Assembly: GCA_050331335.1 (NCBI GenBank)
Contig: JBHJGY010000047.1
Coordinates: forward strand, 1-50,603
Reading direction: 5' to 3'
Origin: Thermohalobaculum sp050331335
GTDB lineage: Bacteria > Pseudomonadota > Alphaproteobacteria > Rhodobacterales > Rhodobacteraceae
DNA length: 50,603 nucleotides
Positions 32,654-42,368 of the stretch are shown piece by piece. Made by a program: the position numbers and the translations under genes. The stretch's first letter is position 1; each line of letters begins with the position of its first letter. The notes beneath the pieces are model-generated. The model ran no database searches. It had not been told where the DNA came from and saw only the letters and a program-made list of their open reading frames with translations.

Positions 32654-33696
32654 CCGAGCAGGAAACCCGCCCGCCTCCGCCGCCCACCCCGGCGCAGGCC
32701 CTCACCCGCCAGCAAAAGGCTGCGATCATCCTAGGCGCGCTGGGGCCCGATGACGCGGCGCCGCTGCTCGAAGGGCTCGACGAAGCAGCGCTGAGAGGCT
32801 TTGCTGAAGGAATGGCGCAGCTGGGGCGGATCGAGCCGGAGCGGGTCAAGGCGGTGATCCGGGAGTTCATCGGCGAGCTGTCGCGCTCCGAGGCGGCGGT
32901 GCGCGGTGGGTTGAAAATCGCCCGTGGCATGTTGCAGCGTCATCTCGACGAGGGACAGCTCATTCGCATCCTCGACGATGTGGATGTGCCGTCGGTGCAT
33001 AACGTTTGGCGCAAGCTCGGGCGGGTCAACGAGGACGCCCTCGCCGAGTTTCTCAAGCGGGAGCATCCGCAGACCGCGGCGGTGGTGCTCTCCAAGCTCT
33101 CGGCGGAACTCGCGGCGCGGATCCTGAGCCGGTTTGACCCCGAGCGGGCGCGCGATGTGGTCGTCGGCATCACCAAGACGCAGAGCCTTGACCATAACGT
33201 CATCGAGACCATCGGCGCGTCGGTTAGCCGGGACTTCCTTGCAGGTCAGAACGCCGACGGCCCCCGGCGCGACCCCGCGGAGCGTATCGGCGCGATCATG
33301 AACTTCACCGCGGCCGATGTCCGAAACCACGTGATTACCGCGATCAGCGAGTCCCAGCCCGAGTTCGCCGAGGAGATCAAGCGCAAGATGTTCACGTTCG
33401 AGGACATCCCTTCTCGGATCGAAACACGCGATGTGCCGACCATCCTGCGCATGGTCGACCGGGAGGTGCTCTTGCGCGCCCTGGCCGGCGGGATGGACAC
33501 GGCGAAGGAGGCGACGGAGTTCTTATTGGCGAACATCTCCTCGCGCGTGGCCGAGCAGCTGCGGGAGGACCTGCAGGAGCTTGGCAAGATCCGCCGCAAG
33601 GACGGCGAGGCTGCGCAGGCGGAGCTGATCGGCACCATCCGTGCCTTGATCGACCGGGGCGAGATCAAGCTCGCGGTGACCGACGACGAAGCCTAA
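32650..33696 (+). CDS. fliG: Flagellar motor switch protein FliG
   Basis: The 348 aa protein has the three FliG regions: an N-terminal FliF-binding domain, a middle domain with the FliM-binding EHPQT motif (residues about 137-141), and a C-terminal domain with charged residues that face MotA (REVLLRALAGGMDTAKEA). The ATG at 32650 overlaps the fliP stop. It ends the flagellar island; pyrH begins 73 bases later on the same strand with no visible terminator between them. Confidence 0.95.
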   Translation: MTEQETRPPPPPTPAQALTRQQKAAIILGALGPDDAAPLLEGLDEAALRGFAEGMAQLGRIEPERVKAVIREFIGELSRSEAAVRGGLKIARGMLQRHLDEGQLIRILDDVDVPSVHNVWRKLGRVNEDALAEFLKREHPQTAAVVLSKLSAELAARILSRFDPERARDVVVGITKTQSLDHNVIETIGASVSRDFLAGQNADGPRRDPAERIGAIMNFTAADVRNHVITAISESQPEFAEEIKRKMFTFEDIPSRIETRDVPTILRMVDREVLLRALAGGMDTAKEATEFLLANISSRVAEQLREDLQELGKIRRKDGEAAQAELIGTIRALIDRGEIKLAVTDDEA

Positions 33697-33769
33697 GACC
33701 TGAGCTCCAGCTTGCATTGCCGCGGCGCAGCAGGCAAACAAGGGTGGTGCTGAAAAGGAGGGGCGGGCG

Positions 33770-34513
33770 ATGTCGAAGAGCGCCGCGGCGGTGGCCGATG
33801 CTGCGCCTGTCTATTCGCGCGTGCTCGTCAAGCTGTCGGGCGAGGCGCTGATGGGGTCCGAGGGCTTCGGCCTCGATCCGGGCACCGTCGGCCGCATCGC
33901 CCGTGAGATCCGCCGCGCCCACGCGCTTGGCATCGAGATCGCCCTGGTCATCGGCGGGGGCAACATCTTCCGGGGCTTGTCCGCAGCGGCGGAGGGTATG
34001 GAGCGGACCCAGGCCGATTACATGGGCATGCTTGCCACGGTGATGAACGCGCTTGGGATGCAGTCGGCCCTGGAGCGGCTCGGGGTGCAGACGCGGGTGC
34101 AGTCGGCGATCCCGATGGCGTCGGTCTGCGAGCCGTATATCCGGCGCCGCGCCATGCGCCATCTGGAGAAGGGTCGCGTGGTGATCTTCGCTGCCGGCAC
34201 GGGGAACCCCTATTTCACCACTGATACGGCGGCGACGCTCCGGGCGATGGAGATGGGCGCGGGCGCCATCTTCAAGGGCACCCAGGTCGACGGTGTCTAT
34301 GACAGCGATCCGCGGTCGAACCCCCAGGCGCAGCGTTTCGCGGAAATCACCTATCAGGAGGTGCTCACGCGCAACCTGCAGGTGATGGACGCCTCGGCGA
34401 TTGCGCTCGCGCGTGACAATGGGCTTCCCATCGTGGTGTTTTCCCTGCATGAGGACGGCGGCCTGACGGAAGTGCTCTGCGGTCGCGGGCGGTTCACCAG
34501 GGTCGGGCCCTGA
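33770..34513 (+). CDS. pyrH: UMP kinase
   Basis: The 247 aa protein is a bacterial UMP kinase of the amino-acid-kinase fold, with VLVKLSGEALMG at the start and the VIGGGNIFRG glycine loop. It converts UMP and ATP to UDP for pyrimidine nucleotide supply. A strong AAGGAGG lies before the ATG. It starts the block pyrH-frr-uppS-cdsA-dxr; frr follows after 40 bases. Confidence 0.97.
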   Translation: MSKSAAAVADAAPVYSRVLVKLSGEALMGSEGFGLDPGTVGRIAREIRRAHALGIEIALVIGGGNIFRGLSAAAEGMERTQADYMGMLATVMNALGMQSALERLGVQTRVQSAIPMASVCEPYIRRRAMRHLEKGRVVIFAAGTGNPYFTTDTAATLRAMEMGAGAIFKGTQVDGVYDSDPRSNPQAQRFAEITYQEVLTRNLQVMDASAIALARDNGLPIVVFSLHEDGGLTEVLCGRGRFTRVGP

Positions 34514-34553
34514 GCGTGCCGCGGGCCTCCTCCGCACAATCTGGGGATGACCA

Positions 34554-35120
34554 ATGTCTGACAACGACCTCGAGATCGATATGGACGATCTGACGCGCCG
34601 GATGGACGGCGCACTCGCCGCGCTGAAGAACGAATTCGCGAGCCTGCGCACCGGCAGGGCCACCGCATCGATGCTCGATCCGGTGATGGTCGATGCTTAT
34701 GGCGCCAACACGCCGATCAACCAGGTGGGCACCGTGAACGTGCCGGAGCCGCGGATGATCACGATCGCCGTGTGGGACAAGACGCTTGTCGGAAAGGTCG
34801 AGAAGGCGATCCGCAACTCCGGCCTGGGGATCAACCCGGTGGTTGACGGCACACTCCTGCGGCTGCCGATCCCGGAACTCAACGAGGAGCGCCGCCGCGA
34901 ATTGACCAAAGTTGCCAGCCAATATGCCGAAAGCGCCAGGGTGGCGATTCGGAATGTGCGTCGCGACGGGATGGACAAGCTCAAAAAAGCCAAATCGGCC
35001 GGCATGGGCGAGGACGAGCAGAAAATGTGGTCGGACGAGATCCAATCGCTGACCGATGACTACATCAAGAAGATCGAGACGTCGGTCGAGGCGAAGCAGG
35101 CGGAGATCATGCAGGTGTGA
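34554..35120 (+). CDS. frr: Ribosome recycling factor
   Basis: The 188 aa protein matches RRF, with LRTGRATASMLDPVMVDAYG and the C-terminal helix VRRDGMDKLKKA. It splits post-termination ribosomes with EF-G. Its place between pyrH and uppS is widely conserved in bacteria. Confidence 0.97.
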   Translation: MSDNDLEIDMDDLTRRMDGALAALKNEFASLRTGRATASMLDPVMVDAYGANTPINQVGTVNVPEPRMITIAVWDKTLVGKVEKAIRNSGLGINPVVDGTLLRLPIPELNEERRRELTKVASQYAESARVAIRNVRRDGMDKLKKAKSAGMGEDEQKMWSDEIQSLTDDYIKKIETSVEAKQAEIMQV

Positions 35121-35164
35121 CCTGCGGCCACGGGCCGGGTCGCGCGGGCGGAGAGGGACAGCGA

Positions 35165-35899
35165 ATGGCGGACGATCTCGCGACCAATCCGCGCCGCGCG
35201 CGGCATGTGGCGATCATCATGGACGGCAACGGGCGTTGGGCGACCCGCCGCGGCTTCGCCCGCACCGCCGGCCATCATCGCGGGGTCGAGCGGGTGCGCG
35301 AGATCGTCGAGGCCGCCCCGGGGCTTGGCATCGAGACACTGACCCTCTACGCGTTTTCCACGGAGAACTGGCACCGGCCCGGCTATGAGGTCGCGGTGCT
35401 GATGGCGTTGTTCCGGCGGTACATCGTCCGGGCGGTGTCCGAGATCGACCGTCGGGATATCCGCGTGCGGTTCATCGGTCAGCGCGAGCGGCTTCCGATG
35501 GACCTTCAGCGGCTGATGGCCCAGGCCGAGGAGCGGACGGCGGAGAACAGGGGCTTGCTCTTGCAGCCGGCGGTCTCCTACGGCGGCCGGGCCGAGCTGG
35601 TCCGTGCCACCCGCGCCATCGCGGCCGAGGTTGCGGCGGGGCGGCTGCAGCCGGATGAGATCACCGAGGAGACGCTTGCCGCCCGGCTCTACACCGCGGG
35701 CGCGCCGGACCCCGATCTCGTGATCCGCACTTCCGGCGAGATGCGGATCTCCAACTTTCTTCTCTGGCAGTCCGCCTATTCGGAATATGCGTTTGTCGAG
35801 GAGTGCTTCCCCGATTTCTCCGTCGATCGGCTCGCCGGGCTGCTGGGCGAATTCGCCGGGCGGGAGCGGCGCTTCGGCAAGGTCGCGGCCCAGATCTAG
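35165..35899 (+). CDS. uppS: Undecaprenyl diphosphate synthase (cis-prenyltransferase)
   Basis: The 244 aa protein has the signature IIMDGNGRWATRRG and the later motif DLVIRTSGEMRISNFLLWQ. It extends farnesyl diphosphate with isopentenyl units to make the C55 lipid carrier of peptidoglycan and O-antigen precursors. The ATG at 35165 gives the usual N-terminus; the open frame from 35117 overlaps the end of frr and adds an atypical lead. Confidence 0.97.
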   Translation: MADDLATNPRRARHVAIIMDGNGRWATRRGFARTAGHHRGVERVREIVEAAPGLGIETLTLYAFSTENWHRPGYEVAVLMALFRRYIVRAVSEIDRRDIRVRFIGQRERLPMDLQRLMAQAEERTAENRGLLLQPAVSYGGRAELVRATRAIAAEVAAGRLQPDEITEETLAARLYTAGAPDPDLVIRTSGEMRISNFLLWQSAYSEYAFVEECFPDFSVDRLAGLLGEFAGRERRFGKVAAQI

Positions 35900-35917
35900 G
35901 TCCGGGAGCCGAGGCGC

Positions 35918-36748
35918 ATGTCGAGGCAGGGACAAGCGCGGTTTGAGGATCTGCCGCTCAGGCTTGCCTCTGGGGTCGGCTTGGCCGCGGCGGGACTTGC
36001 GCTGCTCTGGGCCGGCGGTCACGGGACCGGCGTGCTCTTGGCCGCTGGCGCCGGGGTCGCCGCTTGGGAGTGGCGCTCGATCACCGCAGAGCGCGGCGGG
36101 GGGCCGGGAATCGGCGGTGCGATCGCCGCGGGCACGGCCGCGGCCGCGGTGTTTGCCTTCGTCGATTTCGGCGCGGCGGCCTTTGCGGTGCTCGCTGCGG
36201 GGGCGGCGCTCCTGACCGGGGCTGATCTCCGCGCCGGATGTCGGGCGTTGGCGCTTTGGAGCCTGCTCGGCCTCACGCTGATCGGTGTGTCGGCGATTGC
36301 CCTTCTCGCATTGCGGCTGACCGAGCCTTACGGCTTTGAAACCGCGTTCTGGGTGGTGCTCGTGGTTGTCGCGGCCGATACCGGCGGGTATTTCGCCGGC
36401 AGACTGTTCGGCGGCCCGAAGCTGTGGCCCGCGGTGAGCCCGAAGAAGACCTGGGCTGGGCTTGCGGGCGGCGTCGGGCTTGCTTTTTTCGGCGGTGGCC
36501 TCTTCAGTTGGGCGACAACGGGGACTTACTTCTACGAGGTGTGCACGGTGTCGGCGGTCGCGGCGCTCTTGGCGCAAGGGGGCGATCTCGCCCAATCCGC
36601 GCTCAAGCGGCGCTTCGGCGTCAAGGATGCCGGCCGCGTGATCCCGGGCCATGGCGGCGCGCTCGACCGGTTCGACGGCTTGATGGCGGCGAGCCTCGTG
36701 GCTGCGGCGGTGACCTTCTGGCGGGGCCAGGCGGTTTTCATCTGGTGA
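35918..36748 (+). CDS. cdsA: Phosphatidate cytidylyltransferase
   Basis: The 276 aa integral membrane protein carries the CdsA signature SALKRRFGVKDAGRVIPGHG with the following GALDRFD near the C-terminus, and about seven hydrophobic helices. It makes CDP-diacylglycerol from phosphatidate and CTP. It lies 18 bases after uppS and 19 before dxr. Confidence 0.95.
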   Translation: MSRQGQARFEDLPLRLASGVGLAAAGLALLWAGGHGTGVLLAAGAGVAAWEWRSITAERGGGPGIGGAIAAGTAAAAVFAFVDFGAAAFAVLAAGAALLTGADLRAGCRALALWSLLGLTLIGVSAIALLALRLTEPYGFETAFWVVLVVVAADTGGYFAGRLFGGPKLWPAVSPKKTWAGLAGGVGLAFFGGGLFSWATTGTYFYEVCTVSAVAALLAQGGDLAQSALKRRFGVKDAGRVIPGHGGALDRFDGLMAASLVAAAVTFWRGQAVFIW

Positions 36749-36767
36749 GCCCGGGCGGAGGGGCGGC

Positions 36768-37928
36768 ATGAGCAAGCGCGTCAGCATCTTCGGGGTCACC
36801 GGCTCGATCGGGGCCAACACGGTGGCGGTGATCGAAGCGACCGGCGGTGTCGAGGTGGTCGCCGTCACGGGGCATGCCAATATTGCGGGTTTGGCCAAGG
36901 CCGCGCGTCGCTTGGGCGCAGAGATCGCGGTCACCGCGGATCCCGCCCGGCTGTCGGAGTTGCGCACCGCGCTCGAGGGCAGTGGGATCGAGGCCGCAGC
37001 GGGGCCCGAGGCGCTGGTCGACGCGGCTGCTCGCCCCGCAGATTGGGTGATGTCGGCCATTGTCGGGGCCGCCGGGCTTGCCCCCACGCTTGCCGCCGTG
37101 CGCCAGGGCGCCACCGTGGCGCTTGCCAACAAGGAGTGCCTCGTTGCGGCCGGCCCGCTTTTCCTCGCTGAGATCGCCCGCTCTGGCGCGACGCTTCTGC
37201 CCGTCGACAGCGAGCACAACGCGATCTTCCAGTGCCTCGCCGGCGACCGCCATGCCGAGATCGAACGGATCATTCTCACCGCTTCCGGGGGGCCGTTCCG
37301 CACCCGGAGCCTTCAGGAGATGGCCGCGGTCACCGTCGCCGAAGCTGTGGCCCACCCCAATTGGGCGATGGGTCAACGGATCTCGATCGACAGCGCCTCG
37401 ATGTTCAACAAGGCGCTGGAGATGATCGAGGCGTGGCATCTGTTCCAGGTGCCGCCCGAGCGGGTCGAGGTCATTGTCCACCCCCAGTCGATCGTCCATT
37501 CGATGGTTGGCTTTGCCGATGGCTCGATCCTCGCACATCTCGGTCCGGCGGATATGCGGGTTGCCATCGGTCACACGCTCTGCTGGCCGGAGCGCCGGCC
37601 TCTACCCGTCGAGAGGCTCGATTTCGCCAAGCTCGCCCGGCTCGATTTCGAGGCGCCCGACCCGGCGCGCTTCCCCGCGCTGAGCCTCGCCCGGCGGGCT
37701 ATGGAGCGCGGTGGCGTCGCCGGTTGCGTGCTGAACGGTGCACGGGAGGTGGCGCTTGATGCCTTCATCGCAGGCCAAATCGGCTTTCTCGACATGGCGC
37801 GGCTCGTCGGCGAAGCGATGGCGGCGCTTGACGATCTGCCTCCGGCGACCGACCTGTGCGACATCTTCGAGGTGGACGGGGAGGCGCGTCGGGTTGGCCG
37901 CGCGCTTCTGCCGCGTTTCGCCGCCTGA
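36768..37928 (+). CDS. dxr: 1-deoxy-D-xylulose 5-phosphate reductoisomerase
   Basis: The 386 aa protein has the NADPH-binding start GVTGSIGANTVAVIE, the NKECLVAAG motif and the DSEHNAIFQCL metal/substrate site. It commits the non-mevalonate pathway to isoprenoids, which feed UppS two genes upstream. GGAGGGG precedes the ATG. Confidence 0.97.
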   Translation: MSKRVSIFGVTGSIGANTVAVIEATGGVEVVAVTGHANIAGLAKAARRLGAEIAVTADPARLSELRTALEGSGIEAAAGPEALVDAAARPADWVMSAIVGAAGLAPTLAAVRQGATVALANKECLVAAGPLFLAEIARSGATLLPVDSEHNAIFQCLAGDRHAEIERIILTASGGPFRTRSLQEMAAVTVAEAVAHPNWAMGQRISIDSASMFNKALEMIEAWHLFQVPPERVEVIVHPQSIVHSMVGFADGSILAHLGPADMRVAIGHTLCWPERRPLPVERLDFAKLARLDFEAPDPARFPALSLARRAMERGGVAGCVLNGAREVALDAFIAGQIGFLDMARLVGEAMAALDDLPPATDLCDIFEVDGEARRVGRALLPRFAA

Positions 37929-37957
37929 CCGGCCCAAGACCCAAGGAGCCCCGCCAG

Positions 37958-39307
37958 ATGGACCCTGTCGCATTCGCCGCCGACCTTTGGAACGTGTTGA
38001 CCTATATCCCGCCGTTCTTGGTGGTGCTCGCCGTTGTCGTCTTCGTCCATGAGTTCGGCCATTACATCGTGGGCCGCTGGTGCGGCATCCACGCGGAGAC
38101 CTTCTCGATCGGGTTCGGCAAGGTGATTTGGAGCCGTGTCGACAGCCGCGGCACCTGCTGGCAGGTGGCAGTCCTTCCCTTGGGCGGTTTCGTGAAGTTC
38201 GTCGGCGATATGGACCCGGCCTCCGCGGGGCAGCGGGACGCGGACGAGTTGAGCGAAGAGGAGCGGGCGGTGGCCTTCCACACCGCGCCGGTCGGTCGGC
38301 GTGCGGCAACCGTTGCGGCGGGTCCCGTGGCGAATTTTTTGCTCTCGATCATCGTTTTTGCCGCGCTCGCTCTGGTGGTCGGTAAACCCTCCGATGTGCC
38401 GGTGATCGGCGCGGTGGCGGAAGATGCGCCGGCGGATCTCGGCTTCGTGCCGGGGGATCGGGTGCTCGAGGTGGACGGCACCACTGTCGCCAGCTACCGG
38501 GACCTGCGGCGGGAGCTTTTCGCCACCGACGGCGCGCCGACACCGGCACGGCTGGAGCGCGACGGCGAGATCATCGACGTGATGGTTCATTATTCGATGC
38601 CACCGGTGGTCACTCAGATTGAACCCGGGGACCCGGCGTCGCGGGCGGGCATTCTTCCAGGCGACCGGATCGTCGCAATCAACGGGCGGCCCGTCCTGTC
38701 CTTCTACGGGCTCGTGATCATCATGGCAGAGGTGCCGACCGACCGGGACCTGACCGTGACCGTGGAGCGTGCGGGCGCGACGCGTGACTTCAGCCTGACG
38801 CCAGCATTGGTCACCCGCGAGGATCCGATCACCGGCGAGCGACGCCCGCTGCCGACACTGGGCGTCGGCTTGTCCAACAGCGACATCTCCCCGACCTTTG
38901 AGGCGGCGGGGCCTGTTGAGGCGCTCGAGGCCGGGGTGACGCGCACATGGGAGATCATCGCCGGCACCGTGGTCTTTTTCGGTGACATGATCTTCGCCGA
39001 TGCGGATCTGTCGAATATCGGCGGGCCGATCCGCATCGCCGAGATGGCCGGCGATCAGGCTGACCGCGGCATGCTGGAATTTATCCATCTGATCGCCGTG
39101 CTTTCGACCGCGATCGGGTTGCTGAACTTGTTTCCGATCCCGGTTTTGGATGGCGGACACCTGATGTTTTATGGCATCGAAGCGGTGCGCGGTCGGCCGG
39201 TGGGCGGGGCGGCGATCAAGGTGGGCACGGTGATCGGCCTCAGCCTCGTCTTGTCGCTCATGGTGTTCGCGACTTACAACGATCTGACCCGCGTGCTCGC
39301 GGGCTAA
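37958..39307 (+). CDS. rseP: RIP metalloprotease RseP (site-2 protease)
   Basis: The 449 aa protein has the zinc motif HEFGH at 31-35 in the first membrane helix, two PDZ-like regions in the middle, and the second active-site motif NLFPIPVLDGGH near the end. It cuts membrane anti-sigma factors and signal-peptide remnants. The ATG at 37958 follows AAGGAG; an in-frame start at 37856 would lie inside dxr. It is followed by bamA after 42 bases, a conserved link with envelope assembly. Confidence 0.96.
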   Translation: MDPVAFAADLWNVLTYIPPFLVVLAVVVFVHEFGHYIVGRWCGIHAETFSIGFGKVIWSRVDSRGTCWQVAVLPLGGFVKFVGDMDPASAGQRDADELSEEERAVAFHTAPVGRRAATVAAGPVANFLLSIIVFAALALVVGKPSDVPVIGAVAEDAPADLGFVPGDRVLEVDGTTVASYRDLRRELFATDGAPTPARLERDGEIIDVMVHYSMPPVVTQIEPGDPASRAGILPGDRIVAINGRPVLSFYGLVIIMAEVPTDRDLTVTVERAGATRDFSLTPALVTREDPITGERRPLPTLGVGLSNSDISPTFEAAGPVEALEAGVTRTWEIIAGTVVFFGDMIFADADLSNIGGPIRIAEMAGDQADRGMLEFIHLIAVLSTAIGLLNLFPIPVLDGGHLMFYGIEAVRGRPVGGAAIKVGTVIGLSLVLSLMVFATYNDLTRVLAG

Positions 39308-39349
39308 CGCGGGGGCCATGGCCCCGCGCCTCGGGACGCAGGAGGGGGC

Positions 39350-41668
39350 ATGAGCCGAACGTCACCGGTTGCCGCAATTGGCGCGGCGCTCTTGATTCTC
39401 GTGGCGGGTTTGCTCCCTGCGTTAGCGCAGCAAGCGGCAGGTCCTGTGGGACGGATCGAGGTCCGCGGGGCACAGCGGATCGAACCCGCCACCGTCCTCA
39501 CCTATATGGCGTTGCCCAGCGACCGGCAGATCACGGCCGAGGATCTCAACGCCGACACCCGCCGGCTTTTCGAGACCGGGCTGTTCCGCGATGTCCGCAT
39601 CATCCCGGGCGAGCGCGGGATCTTGGTCGAGGTGGAAGAAAACCCCTCGATTAACGAGATTGCCTTTGAGGGCAATGATTTCGTCACCGATGAGAATCTC
39701 CGCCAGATTATCAGCTCTCGGCCGCGTTTCCCGTTCTCTGCGGCTGGTGCCGAGGCGGATGCCCAAGCGATTATTGAGGTCTATCGCCGGACCGGCCGGT
39801 ATGGTGCGCAGGTGACGCCGGTGATCATCGAGCGCTCCGAGAACCGGGTGGATCTCGTCTTCGAGATCAGCGAGGGCGATCTGACCGAGGTGCTTTCGAT
39901 CGACTTCACCGGCAACGAGGCGTTTTCCGATAGCCGATTGCGCGACGAGATCGAGACCCGGGAGAGCGGCATCTTCTCGGTGCTGTTTTCGACCGACATC
40001 TACGATCCTGATCGGCTCGAGCTCGACCAGTCGTTGTTGCGCAGCTTCTATCTCTCGCGTGGCTATGCGGATTTCGCCGTGCTCTCGGCCACCGCTGAGC
40101 TATCGCCTGACCGATCGGGGTTCTTTATCACCTTCACTGTCGAGGAGGGCGAGCAATACAGCTTCGGCGAGTTCGACGTGCTCGTCACCGCCGAGGGATT
40201 GGAGCCCGACGAGTTTCTCGCAGCGATCCCGGCGGAAGACCTGACCGGCGAGACCTATGACGCCACCGAGGTCGAGGACATCGCCAACGACCTCACCGAT
40301 CTGGCCGGCGAGCGCGGTTTTGCCTTCGTCCAAGTGCAGCCGCGGGCCGACAAGGACGACGAAAATCTCATTATCGACATCACTTTCGAGCTTACCGAGG
40401 GTCAGCGGATCTTCGTCGAGCGGATCGACATCGAGGGCAACACCGCAACGCTCGATCGGGTGATCCGCCGCGAGGTGGAGCTTGTCGAGGGGGATGCCTT
40501 CGATGCGCGCAAGATCCGGCGCACGCGGCGCTCGTTGCGGGGCTTGGGGTATTTCGAGCGGGTCGAGGTCGATGTCGAGGAGGGCAGCGCCGAGGATCGC
40601 GCCGTGCTCAAGGTTCGGGTGGAGGAGCAGTCGACGGGTTCGATCAATTTCGGCGTTGGCTTTTCGTCGAGCGCAGGCCCGATCGGTTCGGTTGCGATCA
40701 CCGAGCGCAATTTTCTCGGGCGGGGTCAGATCGTCAATGCCACGGTGACCGCCGCCGGAGATACCCAGGTCTATGATTTCTCGTTCACCGAGCCGCGTTT
40801 TCTCGACCGCGACTTAGCGGTCAGCCTCCGCGGCTTCTTTATCCAGGACGACCGGGACGACGAGAGTTCGTTCGAGATCAACCGCGCTGGTTTCGAGCCC
40901 CGGGTTGCGTTTCCTTTGTCGGATCGTGCGCGGCTCCGCCTCGATTACTCGATCAGCCGCGACGACCTTCAGGCCGCACCCGACGCCTCTCCAGCGATCC
41001 AGATCGATGACGGGGACCGTTTCAAGTCTTCGCTCGCCTATATCCTGACCTATGACGCGCGCAACGACCGCATCGAGCCCACCGCCGGCTATCTGGGCCG
41101 GCTGGAGCAGGAATTCGCCGGCCTCGGAGGCGACGCCCAATTCGTTAAGACCCGCGCCTCGATTAAGGGCTGGCAGGGCTTCTTCGATGGCGACATTGTC
41201 GCAAGCGCCGAGTTGGAGGGCGGGGCTCTGGTCTCATTTGGCGACGATAGCCAGGTGAATGACCGCTTCTTCCTCGGCGGCAACTCATTGCGCGGTTTCG
41301 AAGCCGAGGGCATCGGCCCTCGGGATACGGTCAACTCTGGGCGCGACGCGGTCGGCGGCAACTACTTCGCTGCGCTCAGGTTGCAGGTGTCTTTCCCGAT
41401 CGGCCTGCCGGAGGAGTTCGGCATCTTCGGCGGCGCCTTCGTCGATGCTGGCACCGTGTTCGGCCTCGACCGCACGAGCTTCCCCGCGATCAACCAAGCC
41501 CAGGCGGTCGACATCGACGACGGGGCGAATATTCGCGTGTCCGCCGGTGGTCTTCTCTTCGTCGACAGTCCCTTTGGCCCGATCGAGCTGTCGCTGGGTT
41601 TCCCGCTGATCGACGAGGAGTTCGACGAAGACGAACTCTTCAGGCTGTCCGTCGGTACCCGGTTCTGA
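39350..41668 (+). CDS. bamA: Outer membrane protein assembly factor BamA
   Basis: The 772 aa protein has a signal peptide (about 1-27), five POTRA repeats (about 30-430) and a C-terminal beta-barrel that ends in phenylalanine (SVGTRF), as expected for an outer-membrane protein. BamA inserts beta-barrel proteins into the outer membrane. AGGAGG precedes the ATG. The gene lies between rseP and the periplasmic chaperone skp, which delivers its substrates. Confidence 0.97.
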   Translation: MSRTSPVAAIGAALLILVAGLLPALAQQAAGPVGRIEVRGAQRIEPATVLTYMALPSDRQITAEDLNADTRRLFETGLFRDVRIIPGERGILVEVEENPSINEIAFEGNDFVTDENLRQIISSRPRFPFSAAGAEADAQAIIEVYRRTGRYGAQVTPVIIERSENRVDLVFEISEGDLTEVLSIDFTGNEAFSDSRLRDEIETRESGIFSVLFSTDIYDPDRLELDQSLLRSFYLSRGYADFAVLSATAELSPDRSGFFITFTVEEGEQYSFGEFDVLVTAEGLEPDEFLAAIPAEDLTGETYDATEVEDIANDLTDLAGERGFAFVQVQPRADKDDENLIIDITFELTEGQRIFVERIDIEGNTATLDRVIRREVELVEGDAFDARKIRRTRRSLRGLGYFERVEVDVEEGSAEDRAVLKVRVEEQSTGSINFGVGFSSSAGPIGSVAITERNFLGRGQIVNATVTAAGDTQVYDFSFTEPRFLDRDLAVSLRGFFIQDDRDDESSFEINRAGFEPRVAFPLSDRARLRLDYSISRDDLQAAPDASPAIQIDDGDRFKSSLAYILTYDARNDRIEPTAGYLGRLEQEFAGLGGDAQFVKTRASIKGWQGFFDGDIVASAELEGGALVSFGDDSQVNDRFFLGGNSLRGFEAEGIGPRDTVNSGRDAVGGNYFAALRLQVSFPIGLPEEFGIFGGAFVDAGTVFGLDRTSFPAINQAQAVDIDDGANIRVSAGGLLFVDSPFGPIELSLGFPLIDEEFDEDELFRLSVGTRF

Positions 41669-41670
41669 GA

Positions 41671-42315
41671 ATGGGCGCGCGGCTCTCGCGCAGAGCGGCG
41701 CTCCGCTGCCTGGCCTGCGGGGTGGCGGGGGTGCTCGTCCCGCGACAGTTCCACAGCGCCGTGGCGCAGGGGGCAGAGGCGGTCGGGCCTTCGGTCCTTG
41801 TGGTGTCGCGCGCCCGGGTGTTGCGCGAGACCCGGGCTGGGCGGGCGTTGAGGGCGGCGGAACGTGAACTCAGCACGGCTTTTCAGGCCCGGGTGGATGC
41901 GGTCAAGACGGAGATCGAGGCCGAGGAGGCCGAACTCGCCCGCCTGCGTCCTCGGCTCTCCCGGAGCGAGTTCGAGCGCCGCGCGGCGCGCTTCGATCGC
42001 AAAGTCCGGATCACGCGGCGGCGCAGCCAGCGCCAAGCGGCTGAGTTGCAGCGGGCGCTGCGACGGGCTCAGGATCGGCTTACGGCCCACCTCGCCCCGA
42101 TCTTGATCGAACTCTTGCGGACCGAGGGCGCCAATGTGGTTCTCGATGCCGACCAGATCCTGCTGGCCTCGCCGAGCGTCAATATGACAGAGAAGGTCAT
42201 CGAGCTGTTCGACGCGCGGGTCGAGACGCCGGTTATCGATTTCGCCGAACCCGGGCCGCTTCTGCCGACCGAGGCGGAGCTCGAAGCCGCCACCCGGGAG
42301 AGCGGGCCTGATTGA
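41671..42315 (+). CDS. skp: Periplasmic chaperone of the Skp/OmpH family
   Basis: The 214 aa protein has an N-terminal secretion signal (about 1-33, with an SRRAALR start that looks partly twin-arginine-like) and a long basic coiled coil (about 65-140) typical of the Skp tentacles. It holds unfolded outer-membrane proteins on their way to BamA. It starts two bases after bamA ends. The C-terminal acidic tail (about 180-214) is variable in the family. Confidence 0.85.
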   Translation: MGARLSRRAALRCLACGVAGVLVPRQFHSAVAQGAEAVGPSVLVVSRARVLRETRAGRALRAAERELSTAFQARVDAVKTEIEAEEAELARLRPRLSRSEFERRAARFDRKVRITRRRSQRQAAELQRALRRAQDRLTAHLAPILIELLRTEGANVVLDADQILLASPSVNMTEKVIELFDARVETPVIDFAEPGPLLPTEAELEAATRESGPD

Positions 42316-42368
42316 GGCTTGATTTCGACCGGCCGCCCGGTATTCAAAATGGCGATCTGAGCGAGGCA

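Noticed and set aside
33712..33740. TTGCAT-N17-CAAACA as a pyrH promoter
   Set aside because: Spacing is right but the -10 matches only two of six bases.
35060..37303. Long open frame of about 747 codons on the minus strand opposite uppS, cdsA and dxr
   Set aside because: It lies wholly antisense to well-supported genes, has arginine-, proline- and glycine-rich composition typical of GC-rich shadow frames, and matches no family.
37571..39319. Minus-strand frame of about 582 codons opposite dxr and rseP
   Set aside because: Same shadow signature: histidine- and arginine-rich, no domain, antisense to rseP with clear zinc and PDZ motifs.
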